Positions 8,507 through 16,785 of a stretch of DNA of 64,000 bases are shown one piece after another. Position numbers and translations under genes: made by a program. Every line of letters starts with the position of its first letter. The stretch's first letter is position 1. Origin of the DNA: G965207345 sp965207345 (lineage in GTDB: Bacteria; Pseudomonadota; Gammaproteobacteria; PS1; Pseudothioglobaceae); contig OZ242280.1 of the NCBI GenBank assembly GCA_965207345.1, forward strand, positions 806,001 to 870,000. The letters run 5' to 3'. The notes beneath the pieces were generated by a model. The model had not been told where the DNA came from. It ran no database searches and saw nothing but the letters and a program-made list of their open reading frames with translations.

Positions 8507-8735
8507 TGGATTGGTTCAATATGGACCAGATGCTTTGTTTCAGGATGAAACGCTATAATACCTAGCTCACACTCATAACCACCTTTGGGGAGCTTCCAAC
8601 CATAATATTACGACAGATGAAGTAACCTTGATATTCATAGCACTCAGCTACTAGTTGTTCGAGATAATTACTTACTATGAGTTACCTTTGGCTTATAGCG
8701 CTCAAATAAGCGACGCGCTTTAGGTAGGATCTACG
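8212..8735 (-). pseudogene. decayed gene of unknown function, copy 1
   Basis: The minus strand carries clearly protein-like sequence interrupted by stops and frame changes. In order: ARRLFERYKPKVT, a frameshifted NYLEQLVAECYEYQGYF, PKGGYECELGIIAFHPETKH, LVHIEPIHDASS, a stop, EKREAHFEKKFRAGRKYIPG, IFSGLEIPSEIK, a stop, LLSFGGSNVNYPILAGGTVI, TVSEFLTEII, and a C-terminal SENYPLLRILKFIT ending at 8212. The pattern resembles a widely distributed hypothetical protein of about 200 residues with an acidic/His core, possibly nuclease-like; I cannot name it. The 3' part is duplicated at 10238-10533. Confidence 0.6.
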
Positions 8736-8962
8736 ATGTCACTATTAATGAAGCTAGTTATTGCACTCAAATTGATTCCAATAGATACTCATTGTTTAAT
8801 AAGACTGTTTTTCAGTTCATTTAGCTTGAGTCTTTTGATCTTCAAGTTGGTGTTACAATATAGCTATTTTGGAGTTATGGCACTTCTTGCGCTTCCATCT
8901 CTCATACAAATGCTGGAAAAGGACTCTAATTTAGTGTTGCAATTGCTGCTATTAATAATAGA

Positions 8963-9463
8963 TTAGTAATCATTTATTCGTATGGTACTGAGCTTTAACT
9001 TGCTATATAACGCCGGAATATCACCCAACATATTTGCATACTTGGTCTCATCAATGATAGCTTGAGCGAGCATGATTCCTACGTGGGCAATACTTGAACA
9101 GATCGTGAATAATATAAAGCTTAGATTAGCCATGGAGTCTTTTGCAGCACGAACTAATAATACTCCCAATGTAATGTAAATCCCATAATCATCTGCTCAT
9201 ATTCTGGTTGTGCTGGCAATCAGCTCCATTCTGAGAGCTAAATTAACATCATCTATTTTTCAGACACCTTCCATGAAGTCGTAAACTTTTATATTGGCAT
9301 CTCTGTATTTTTCCCATCCCGAAAGATTACTCTTGCCAAGTAATGCATACTCTTCTTTGGTGACAATATAGCCAATCATGTTGGAAAATACCTCTTCCAC
9401 TGACTCTCTTCTGAGCAACCTATCAATTAACTCCTGATGCAGGTACTTAAGTAATTCACGCAT
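8963..9463 (-). pseudogene. gene of unknown function split by two in-frame TGA codons
   Basis: One phase reads from ATG 9463 (MRELLKYLHQELIDRLLRRE) through EEVFSNMIGYIVTKEEYALL to a TGA at 9260-9262. It continues in the same phase as KIDDVNLALRMELIASTTRI to a second TGA, then ADDYGIYITLGVLLVRAAKD to a TAG or TAA at 8963. Because the phase is kept and both stops are TGA, two TGG-to-TGA changes in an otherwise intact gene of about 166 codons are the simplest reading. No family recognised. It follows the attC-like site at 9582-9641 as a cassette gene would. Confidence 0.5.
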
Positions 9464-9581
9464 ATGAGAAAAGGGTACAAATCAAGTTCCAGGAGGGTTT
9501 TCTCATGGCCTTTTTCGCGCTACTTAGGCGTGTATCCCTGTGTCTTTATGAGCTTTATATGTTAGTAGTGTTGTTTACAAC

Positions 9582-9641
9582 ACCTAACGCTAAACTCAGC
9601 GAGCGGGCAGAATGCCCCTCCTCTGAGTTCTCTGGTTATGT
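9582..9641 (-). repeat. attC-like recombination site
   Basis: A 60-bp imperfect palindrome beginning a few bases after the csp2 stop codon. On the minus strand it reads ACATAAC ... GTTAGGT, the second fitting the integron core GTTRRRY, with inner arms AACTCAG/CTGAGTT (9593-9599 and 9623-9629) and GGGC/GCCC. Size, nested arms, core boxes and position after a gene on the same strand all match an integron attC. No integrase is seen here. Confidence 0.6.
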
Positions 9642-9649
9642 GTTATAAC

Positions 9650-9856
9650 TTAAAGAGGAACAACTTTATTTGCACAGGGGCCTTTTTGACCTTGGCCAAC
9701 TTCATATTCTACTGCCTGTCCATCATTTAGCATTGCTCGCCCGCCCTCACTTTTAATTTCCGAATGATGAACAAAAAGATCTTTTCCTCCATCCTCGGGT
9801 GTAATAAAACCAAAGCCTTTATCGGCGTTGAACCACTTAACTGTACCTTTATTCAT
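9650..9856 (-). CDS. cold-shock protein, CspA family (copy 2)
   Basis: 68 aa from the ATG at 9856. Same RNA-binding cold-shock fold as copy 1, with KGFGFI and LFVHH intact. It ends one residue shorter, at VVPL, because the stop context differs. Preceded on the same strand by the intact 39-aa Lys-rich gene, about 140 bp of leader, and followed within 10 bp by an attC-like fold, so csp plus site form a cassette-like unit. Confidence 0.92.
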   Translation of the reverse strand: MNKGTVKWFNADKGFGFITPEDGGKDLFVHHSEIKSEGGRAMLNDGQAVEYEVGQGQKGPCANKVVPL

Positions 9857-9996
9857 GTCGTCTTCTCTAGTGTTTTGATGAAAAATTATATATTCCCGAC
9901 CCAATTCATCGGTTGGATGTCGAAATTGCGATATTCTCAGTTTTTTGTATTAGGTATCATTATCAATAGATATATCCTGGCTCTCATTAATGGAGG

Positions 9997-10116
9997 TTAT
10001 TCAGCGTCAGTTTTCCCAGAATTTGGGTCCATTTTTTTTAGGCGTTTCTCTTCCTTTTTCTTCTTTTTCGCAAGCTCTTTTTGCCGTTTTTTAAATGTGT
10101 AATTAGGTTTTACCAT
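9997..10116 (-). CDS. 39-aa lysine-rich conserved small protein
   Basis: ATG at 10114-10116, 39 codons then TAA. The protein begins MVKPNYTFKKRQKELAKKKK and is Lys/Glu-rich and probably helical. Short proteins of this type (KPNY.FEKRQ.ELAKKKKKEEK) occur in many proteobacteria, often beside cold-shock genes; their role is unknown. It is too short for ordinary gene calling. The duplicate at 8055-8090 carries a stop at codon 12, so this is the only intact copy here. Confidence 0.6.
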   Translation of the reverse strand: MVKPNYTFKKRQKELAKKKKKEEKRLKKMDPNSGKTDAE

Positions 10117-10237
10117 TAAAAGTCTCTTATTTTAATTTAAAAATGTTGATCTTGGAGTAAAACACATATCTCTAGCTTAAGCATCTTGTTACAAGGTATT
10201 GTATGTTACCTAATAATTCTGAAAACAATTCATAATT

Positions 10238-10533
10238 TTATGTAATAAATTTCAGCATTCTTAATAGTGGATAATGTCTCTGACATTGCACTACTATGCA
10301 TGCTTGTTTTACCAATTGTTTTAATTATCTCAGTTAAAAACTCTGAGACTGTTATGACAGTGCCACCAGCAAGAATTGGATAGTTTACATTACTGCCTCC
10401 AAAACTCAACAGACATATTTATTTGATTTCTGATGGTATTTCTAGCCCAGAAAAAATACCCGGGATATATTTTCGACCCGCTCTAAATTTCTTTTCAAAG
10501 TGAGCTTCACGCTTTTCTTAACTACTGGCATCA
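10238..10533 (-). pseudogene. 3' fragment of the decayed unknown gene, copy 2
   Basis: Repeats the C-terminal part of the pseudogene at 8212-8735 (EKREAHFEKKF, GGSNVNYPILAGGTV, ILKFIT region) with the same internal stop, so the stop predates the duplication. The 5' half is absent: homology ends at 10533. Confidence 0.6.
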
Positions 10534-10911
10534 CTGTAATCTCAAAGAGATTTTTCATCAACAAAAACACATATTTAAATATATCTATGAAGTAATTTCC
10601 TTAGAGGAGAGATATGGTATTTAATTTAAATAATTCTTCTCTTTTACGCAGTAAGTAATTAAGCTTCTCTTAACAGCTTAAGATATTAAAATTTAGGAAC
10701 GTGAAATTTTGTTTATATTTTCTGCCTGATTTAGGCTGTGTGAATATATAATTAAACTTAATAAAATATTGTTAAATCAATAATAATTATGATATTTATA
10801 CGAATAAGTAATTTGCAGTAGGTTAGGCTGTCTATTAATAGTTGCATCCTGCCCTCTACAAATCAGAGTGCAACAAGGTAAGTATATTTATCAGTAAATG
10901 GAGTATTATCT
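10534..10911. other. intergenic region before the neuD-like gene
   Basis: AT-rich, with one short possible ORF: AGAGGAGAG followed by ATG at about 10615, 14 codons (MVFNLNNSSLLRSK). An inverted repeat GTTGCA...TGCAAC with inner CTCT/AGAG lies at about 10841-10875. The start of the acyltransferase gene follows a weak GGAG site. No promoter was placed with confidence. Confidence 0.3.
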
Positions 10912-11589
10912 ATGATAAAAGTTTATGGCGTTTACGGAACAGGGGGGTTTGGTAGAGAGGTTATACCACTATTAGAGGATCAACTAGGGCTAGCTCAGGG
11001 ATTAGTAACTAATATATATTTTATTGATGATTTCAAACAAGGGAAAATTATAAATGGTTATCCAGTTATTAGTTTTGACTCATTTTTAAATCTTAGAGCA
11101 GACGAGCGTTGTGCGACTATTGCCATTGCAAAAAGCAAGGTTCGTGAAAAACTAACAAATCAATGTTTAAATTCAGGTATCAAACTGTTGAATATCTGTG
11201 CAAAAAACGTGACAAAATTAAGTGGGGTAGATATTGAATATGCAAGTATTCTCTGCCCTTTTGTTACAATTACTGCTAATGTAAAAATTGGAAAATCATT
11301 TCAAGCTAATATTTATAGCTACGTTGCTCATGATTGCATTATTGGGGATTATGTTACTTTTGCTCCTGCGGTAAAATGTAATGGCAATGTCATTATTGGA
11401 GATCATGCATATATCGGAACAGGGGCAATTATAAAACAAGGAAAAGAAGGAAAACCTTTAAAAATAGGTAAAGGAGCGATGATTTCTGCTGGATCATTTG
11501 TAACAAAAAATGTTTCTGATAGTGTGACTATGTTTGGGAATCCCGCTATAGAGTTGACAAAAGAAAACTTGAGAAAAAGAAATGGATAG
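10912..11589 (+). CDS. sugar O-acyltransferase, NeuD/PglD family
   Basis: 225 aa. The N-terminal Rossmann-like part GVYGTGGFGREVIPLLED (residues 6-23) is followed by a left-handed parallel beta-helix of hexapeptide repeats (about 115-210), typical of NeuD/PglD acetyltransferases, which use acetyl-CoA to acetylate nucleotide sugars. The catalytic His is likely in YVAHDCIIGDYV. The gene overlaps the MaoC-like gene by 8 bp, so the two are translationally coupled, probably serving surface-sugar modification. It lies inside the island bracketed by the 94-bp repeats. Confidence 0.82.
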   Translation: MIKVYGVYGTGGFGREVIPLLEDQLGLAQGLVTNIYFIDDFKQGKIINGYPVISFDSFLNLRADERCATIAIAKSKVREKLTNQCLNSGIKLLNICAKNVTKLSGVDIEYASILCPFVTITANVKIGKSFQANIYSYVAHDCIIGDYVTFAPAVKCNGNVIIGDHAYIGTGAIIKQGKEGKPLKIGKGAMISAGSFVTKNVSDSVTMFGNPAIELTKENLRKRNG

Positions 11590-12010
11590 TAAACAAATAT
11601 TTGATTGTTTTTCTATTGAAGAACTATCTATTGGTATGAAAGCTTCATACTCGCAAACTATTACTGATGCTGATGTTAAGGCCTTTTCAGGAATTTCTGG
11701 TGATAATAACCCTGTTCACATGAGCGAAGAGTATGCTGAAAATAGCAGATTTAAAAAAAGAATAGCTCATGGATTAATGTCCGCCTCTTATTTTTCAGCA
11801 CTTTTTGGCACAAAAATCCCAGGCCCTGGATGTGTATATGTTTCACAGCTACTAAAGTTTAAAAAGCCTGTATATCTAAATGACACTGTTACGGCTACAG
11901 TAACTGTTACAAGAATTGATATAGAGAAAAGGCGAGTTTTCTTTAAGACTATATGCAAAGTAAAAAAAAGAACTGTGATTGATGGAGAAGCTGAAATTTA
12001 TATACCATAA
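11582..12010 (+). CDS. MaoC-like hotdog-fold dehydratase
   Basis: 142 aa. The MaoC/R-hydratase signature is clear: FSGISGDNNPVHMSEEYA carries the catalytic Asp and His (about residues 32-50), then KKRIAHGLMSASYFSALFGT. The family hydrates or dehydrates acyl-CoA/ACP thioesters. Overlapping a NeuD acyltransferase suggests it acts on the acyl group to be transferred, as in some polysaccharide clusters; that role is inference. ATG start inside the last codons of the upstream gene. Confidence 0.82.
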   Translation: MDSKQIFDCFSIEELSIGMKASYSQTITDADVKAFSGISGDNNPVHMSEEYAENSRFKKRIAHGLMSASYFSALFGTKIPGPGCVYVSQLLKFKKPVYLNDTVTATVTVTRIDIEKRRVFFKTICKVKKRTVIDGEAEIYIP

Positions 12011-12220
12011 GAGGCCCTTACACAACTCATCACTTTTCACCTCAATTCCTGTTTTTGATTTTTCTTAAAGTATTCCCAAAAAATTCTATATTCTCCTGAA
12101 CCTGCTTGTTTATTTCACTTCTTCACATTATTTCTTATCCCTTCTAGGTATTTTGAATACAATAACCCTTATGTTGTTGCATTTGTTTAAAAATCATCAT
12201 ACCTGTTTTAAAATTATGAC
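12011..12220. other. intergenic, nothing recognised
   Basis: About 210 bp of AT-rich sequence after the MaoC-like stop. No terminator hairpin with a T-run and no ORF of note. It leads into an IS3 fragment at 12221. Confidence 0.3.
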
Positions 12221-12371
12221 TAATGACGTTTTCTAGGGCGTATGGCAACTACATTGACTTTCTTCATCAGTGTTGCGGTTTGATAAATTTAATCATAGCG
12301 TTGGCATTATCATTGATTAATTTTCTCTGATTTGATAGCAATAACTGCTACGAGGAAGTTTGAGTAATTGG
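12221..12371 (-). mobile_element. IS3-family orfB fragment, copy A
   Basis: 151 bp nearly identical and in the same orientation as 13065-13215. On the minus strand it encodes the start region of an IS3 OrfB (LCQLLKLPRSSY-like) in broken phases. It ends exactly where the 94-bp element end begins (overlap at TTGG), suggesting that element inserted into an IS3 copy. Confidence 0.6.
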
Positions 12372-12460
12372 TACTCTATGCTTATTCATAGAGTAGTCCT
12401 GGGTTTAATGGGATTATTGAAGGTAGAATTTATTATCCTACAATTATTAAACGCTTATGG
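12367..12460 (-). repeat. 94-bp inverted repeat, right copy (mobile-element end)
   Basis: Reverse-complement partner of 5331-5424, 90 of 94 identical. It begins within 5 bp of the tmRNA 3' end and includes ATGAATAAGCATAGAGTACC, the start of the same transposase-like gene (MNKHRVPI), which is then cut off by IS3 sequence. A hairpin again covers the start codon. Confidence 0.85.
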
Positions 12461-12464
12461 AGAG

Positions 12465-12807
12465 TGGAGATGGGGGGAGTCGAACCCCCGTCCGCAAACC
12501 TTCAACTAAAAAATACTACATGTTTAGTATAGTCTATTAAATTTAACAACACATCACCCGACTAACAGGGATATGGATGCGATTCCAGTTAAAATTTAAC
12601 CGCCATATCCTGAAAAATACGACAGCGAGTCTGCTTATTGACCGCCGACTTAAAAGCACAGACAACCTCCAAGAGGCGGTTAGCATTAAGCTGCTAAAGC
12701 GTAGTTGTCTTCTGCAACTATTGATTTAAGAAGTTTTTACGAGCTATCCTAATCCTCGACATGCTCTTTTAGCATCCAACTTTGTGTCGAAACCAAAAGT
12801 CATCCCC
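12465..12807 (-). ncRNA. ssrA: transfer-messenger RNA (tmRNA)
   Basis: The 5' end GGGGATGACTTTTGGTTTCG (12807 leftwards) and the 3' tRNA-like end CGGGGGTTCGACTCCCCCCA with acceptor CATCTCC and discriminator A (12465) are diagnostic; CCA is not encoded. The tag frame lies at 12686-12715: GCA GAA GAC AAC TAC GCT TTA GCA GCT TAA, giving tag AEDNYALAA after the charged Ala. tmRNA with SmpB rescues stalled ribosomes. TAGAAT at about 9 bp before the 5' end could be the -10 box. The 3' end abuts the right 94-bp repeat. Confidence 0.96.
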
Positions 12808-12884
12808 GGTGGGGATATTCTAGCATATATCCCTTTATAGAGCAAGGCTTGTATACCTTGATCAGAGTGAAGCATAAGTCGGTT

Positions 12885-13440
12885 AGTATTGGGTTGCTAA
12901 TTGCCTTGATATCAAATCCAACACACTGGCTAAATAACTCCAACCCTGATAAGTTTTAATGTAAGTAATATCACCTGCCCAATGAGTACTTATTGATTGC
13001 TGTTCAAATTCTCAATTTAACAGGTTTTCTGCTTTTTATGCATTAGTTTTCAGCATTAGGGTAATAATGACGTTTTATAGGGCGTATGGCAACTACATTG
13101 ACTTTCTTCATCAGTGTTGCGGTTTGATAAATTTAATCATAGCGTTGGTATTATCATTGATTAATTTTCTCTGATTTGATAGTAATAACTGCTACGAGGA
13201 AGTTTGAGTAATTGGCACAATTCTCTAGTGCTGTATTGTTTGTGAGCCCTGTTCATTTTAGTAATCATGTTGGCAATGGATTGTTCTGAACAAACAAAGC
13301 TGTTGCCTTTTTTAGGATGTCATTATCTTTTTGCGAACGCCATAGTTATTTTTAAGTGATTGAATCTCTTGTTATTCAAGGGTCATGGCTTTGCATGATT
13401 TTGGCGTTTGTCCATTTATCTCTGCTAGGTAACTTTTTCT
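12885..13440 (-). mobile_element. degenerate IS3-family insertion sequence
   Basis: Translated fragments in several phases on the minus strand identify an IS3 element. They are AEINGQTPKSCKAM and NDILKKATALFVQNNPLP (end of OrfA), then KMNRAHKQYSTRELCQLLKL and PRSSYYYQI (start of OrfB), and HWAGDITYIKTYQGWSYLAS then VLDLISRQL (OrfB catalytic core, first Asp in GDITY). Many stops and shifts make it inactive. The segment 13065-13215 is repeated at 12221-12371. The 78 bp between tmRNA and the element hold nothing else. Confidence 0.75.
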
Positions 13441-13659
13441 TAAAACAAAAGACAAAATACCTTAGTAATTATGCCTTTTCCTGTTAAGAAAAAGTGCGGT
13501 ATCTTTTTGGATTTATGCAACAAATTAATTTTTTAGTAGCTATACGCTTTATTAAAAAGTACATTTAAAATATACACTAAAATATTAAAATTAAATTGTA
13601 GCGATAAAATGCAAATTATTTAGCAAAAATATGTTTTTAAAACAATACTCAAAGAAATA

Positions 13660-14475
13660 GTGCCTTTAAAATACATACACAGTTATGGCAAGAAAGAGCA
13701 ACAACGTCTATTAGCCCAAGCAAAGTTTCTTGAACCATATATTTATCCATATCTAAGTTTTAGTATAGGTGATGATATCCTTGAAATTGGTTGCGGAGTG
13801 GGCGCGCAAATTAAAACAATTTTAAAACGTCATCATGTCACCCATATTACAGGGATTGATTTTTCATGTGTGCAAATAAGCAGTGCCAAAAAATTATTGG
13901 CAAAGGAGGTAAAAAATAATACAGTGCGTTTAATTGTTAGTGCAGGCGAGCGCTTACCATTTAAGGATGAATCATTTGATGCAATTTATATTTTTTTTGT
14001 GTTAGAACATGTATCAAATCCAGATATCATTTTAACAGAGGCGCGACGTGTATTAAGACAAGGCGGTAAATTTTATTGTACAGAAGTATTTAATGCAGGA
14101 CTTTATATTTATCCAGAAAGTGTTTTTTTAATGGATTATTGGCAACGTTTTAATATATTGCAACGTCAAATAGGCGGTCATCCAGATATTGGCATAAGAC
14201 TCGCGAATTATGCAATTGATGTAGGTTATCAAGTGGAATATTTTTTAATTTTACCCGTTACACTAGACCAGCGTATAAATGTTTCATCAAAGCGCACACA
14301 TTTTTTAAATATGTTGCAAGAATTATTTTTAAGTGCACATGCACTGCTTATAGATAAAAATATGGTGAGTAAATATGCTAAAAGGCAAGTCTTAACTGAG
14401 TTTGCGCATCTTAGAAAATATCCATACACAATTTTTTCTTACCCCACTTATCAAATATGTGCGCGAAAAATATAA
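13660..14475 (+). CDS. class I SAM-dependent methyltransferase
   Basis: 271 aa, GTG start at 13660. Motif I DILEIGCGVGAQ (about residues 39-50) and GIDFSCVQI hold SAM; the post-II motif is FDAIYIFFVLEHVSNP, then RRVLRQGGKFYCTEV. This is the UbiE/COQ5-like Methyltransf_11 fold. The C-terminal 100 residues are not diagnostic, so the substrate is unknown. About 220 bp of very AT-rich DNA separate it from the IS3 remnant; the gene beyond it is convergent. Confidence 0.75.
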   Translation: MPLKYIHSYGKKEQQRLLAQAKFLEPYIYPYLSFSIGDDILEIGCGVGAQIKTILKRHHVTHITGIDFSCVQISSAKKLLAKEVKNNTVRLIVSAGERLPFKDESFDAIYIFFVLEHVSNPDIILTEARRVLRQGGKFYCTEVFNAGLYIYPESVFLMDYWQRFNILQRQIGGHPDIGIRLANYAIDVGYQVEYFLILPVTLDQRINVSSKRTHFLNMLQELFLSAHALLIDKNMVSKYAKRQVLTEFAHLRKYPYTIFSYPTYQICARKI

Positions 14476-14503
14476 ATTATGGAAAGATAAAAACTAAAGA
14501 GCT

Positions 14504-15190
14504 TTAGTATTTATGCCTGTAATCTAGTTGTTTATAAATCAGTGATAGAGAAATAAGCATCCAATAAGTTATAATTATCTTGATAACTATCATCATAATA
14601 AAAATGGGAGTATTTTGCGTTAGTAACACAAATGGCAGCATCACAAACATTGGCAGAATTGCTTGCAATGTTACAAAACTAAAACGCACACTGTAATTCA
14701 TTGGATAAGGCCTATTCTCTGCCTCTATTGCAATACCGACTAATTTCATCATCATAGGAGCGATTAAATAATATACAACAAAATAAAGGATTGGTAGCTT
14801 TGTTATTAAAATAGGTAAAACAAGCAAAATTTGCACCAACACTAAAATCAGAAAAAAATGCCCCAAACGCATGTCAGGTAGCCAAACACCAAACCTTGCA
14901 ATGCTATTCTCACCTAAAATTACCAAGCGATGAATATTAATAGAAAGTAGTACGTACGCATAAAGTGCAAGTAATAAGTAAAATAACAGCGCGCTTGGTA
15001 TAGATAATTGCGTAGTTTTCAATGCATTTAGCGGTTGGCTTTGTATTATCGTCATTAAATGCGTGAAACTAAAAATAAATGGCAACATCAACAATATTGG
15101 AATAATGGATAATTCTAAAATTCTTTTTGCATAAAGTACCATCCAAGAAAAACTTGCCGAAGTAATTTTTAAAATGCTCAGTTTATTCAT
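14504..15190 (-). CDS. integral membrane protein of unknown function
   Basis: 228 aa with about six hydrophobic segments (near 20-45, 65-85, 108-130, 132-150, 165-190, 195-220). No catalytic motif. The pattern LSINIHRLVILGE is reminiscent of YciC-like membrane proteins but I would not assign it. It lies 14 bp downstream of mltD on the same strand, so probably co-transcribed. Confidence 0.55.
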   Translation of the reverse strand: MNKLSILKITSASFSWMVLYAKRILELSIIPILLMLPFIFSFTHLMTIIQSQPLNALKTTQLSIPSALLFYLLLALYAYVLLSINIHRLVILGENSIARFGVWLPDMRLGHFFLILVLVQILLVLPILITKLPILYFVVYYLIAPMMMKLVGIAIEAENRPYPMNYSVRFSFVTLQAILPMFVMLPFVLLTQNTPIFIMMIVIKIIITYWMLISLSLIYKQLDYRHKY

Positions 15191-15204
15191 AGTAATTTTT
15201 TTTG

Positions 15205-16785
15205 TCAGCGCACAATAGCAACATAAATAGTTAGGCCTTCGCCATATTTAATCAAGTCGCTTACTAGATTATTCCATTTTTTTAAATCATCAATTTGTAC
15301 TTTAAAGCGCCTGGCAAGTTTTGATAGAGTATCACCTTTTCTAATTGGATAATAAATTTTTCTGGTAATTTTCACTCCCGTTCTTAAATTTTTGTTAATG
15401 AGTGCATCATCAATTTTTTTTTGTCGCCAAATAATAAGTGGTGTATTGATTTGAATTAGGTCTGGTTTTTTAATTTTATTCCAGGCAATCAAACTTGCAA
15501 CTTGCACTTTATATTGCTTGGCAATATACCAAATATTTTCACCAGGGCGAACAAGATGAATAGTTTTTATTTTTTGATTTGAAAGTCGCTTTGCTTTTTC
15601 TGTAGGCGAAAGAGTGTGGTAAGAAGTATTATAATCTTTTAAAATTGGTATGATTAAAAAATCACCATCCAGATGGTCTTTAACAATCTGATTGATACGC
15701 TTTAGCTGTGCAACTTCAAGGTTGTAAATATGGGCAATATCAATTATTTTTTCATTATTTTTAATTGGGTGGCGCGTCCATTCTAACTGTGATGACAATG
15801 GCAGATTACGTAGTGCTTTTTTGAATTTTGACATAACTTTTTTAAGTAGCACTAGTTGATAATTAGCATCGGGCGGTGTCGTCCAACGGTTAAGCCCAGG
15901 ATTTAATTCATAAATAAGTTCTAAGTCCAGGCCGCTTAATTCACTGATTGTTCTAACATCAAGCTGTGATTTTAACGCTATACTTTCCAGTTTAGGTTTG
16001 TTAGGAATTACAAAAAGTTTTTGTCCATAGTGCTTTGGGTTTGCAATAATTTTTTTCAGTGCAAATAATTTTAGCACATAATTTTTTGTTTCTGGCGGTA
16101 GCGATAAATGCCAAAAATCAGTAGGCTTATTTAAAGATTGATTTTTTTTAATCGCTTTTTGCAAACGGCCAGGCCCTGCATTATAGGCAGCCAAGATGAG
16201 TAATATATCTCCATCAAATAAAATACTTAGGTTTTTAAAATATTTGGCCGCTGCTTTAGTAGATGAAATGACGTCTCTTCGTGCATCATACCACCAATTT
16301 TGTTTTAAACCATAGGCTGCGCCTGTGCTAGGAATAAATTGCCATAAGCCGCTTGCTGCGCCTGGAGAATAAGAAAATGGATAGTAAGCAGATTCTATAA
16401 TAGGCAGGAGTGCTAATTCAATGGGTAAATTTTGTGTTTCTATGATTTGCGTGACAAAATATAAATATAGATGTGCACGCTTACTGATACGCGTTAAATA
16501 TTCGGGACGTTTTTCAAACCATGTTATATAATCTTTAATTTTCTCGTCTGGTAGATGTTGCAGTTTAGATTTATGATTAATGTAGTCCCATACATTGTCA
16601 AAATTACTTGGAGATGCTACTTTTATTTCAACTTCTGGCGTTTGTGCGTGCAGTGGGTTAAATACTAAAAACAAACAAAATAGCACCAACCAATCCCAGT
16701 TTTTTCTAAAAGTAAAGCACGTCTGTCTAAAAATATTTTTTTGCAAGAAATTAATGAGCACATTGCGGTGAAGTAGGGGCACCAT
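15205..16785 (-). CDS. mltD: membrane-bound lytic murein transglycosylase D
   Basis: Cleaves peptidoglycan glycan strands. The SLT domain shows ALLPIIESAYYPF with catalytic Glu, SGLWQFIPSTG and ILAAYNAGPGR. Three LysM repeats follow in the C-terminal half, beginning near IDIAHIYNLEVAQL, HLVRPGENIWYIA and YYPIRKGDTLSKLA. The frame is open from 16830, but ATG 16785 or GTG 16761, which overlaps the bolA stop, are the better starts because a hydrophobic signal ending HAQ/TP follows. Product about 526 or 518 aa. Confidence 0.88.
   Translation of the reverse strand: MVPLLHRNVLINFLQKNIFRQTCFTFRKNWDWLVLFCLFLVFNPLHAQTPEVEIKVASPSNFDNVWDYINHKSKLQHLPDEKIKDYITWFEKRPEYLTRISKRAHLYLYFVTQIIETQNLPIELALLPIIESAYYPFSYSPGAASGLWQFIPSTGAAYGLKQNWWYDARRDVISSTKAAAKYFKNLSILFDGDILLILAAYNAGPGRLQKAIKKNQSLNKPTDFWHLSLPPETKNYVLKLFALKKIIANPKHYGQKLFVIPNKPKLESIALKSQLDVRTISELSGLDLELIYELNPGLNRWTTPPDANYQLVLLKKVMSKFKKALRNLPLSSQLEWTRHPIKNNEKIIDIAHIYNLEVAQLKRINQIVKDHLDGDFLIIPILKDYNTSYHTLSPTEKAKRLSNQKIKTIHLVRPGENIWYIAKQYKVQVASLIAWNKIKKPDLIQINTPLIIWRQKKIDDALINKNLRTGVKITRKIYYPIRKGDTLSKLARRFKVQIDDLKKWNNLVSDLIKYGEGLTIYVAIVR

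Larger units (their letters stand above)
9658..10533. repeat. direct duplication, copy 2 (about 875 bp)
   Basis: Same-orientation copy of 7641-8506. The junctions are abrupt on both sides: GAACAAC just inside the csp 3' end, and GCATCA inside the decayed gene. Small differences are scattered, including a small insertion in the Lys-rich gene. The 5' half of the decayed gene is missing from this copy. Confidence 0.9.

Noticed and set aside
8736..8966. 76-aa hydrophobic open frame on the plus strand
   Set aside because: Leu-rich antisense translation of decayed minus-strand sequence; no ribosome-binding site and no family.
10821..10875. GTTAGGC core plus GTTGCA/TGCAAC hairpin as a third attC
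   Set aside because: Core and hairpin are not in the right relative positions and no gene ends there; likely chance.
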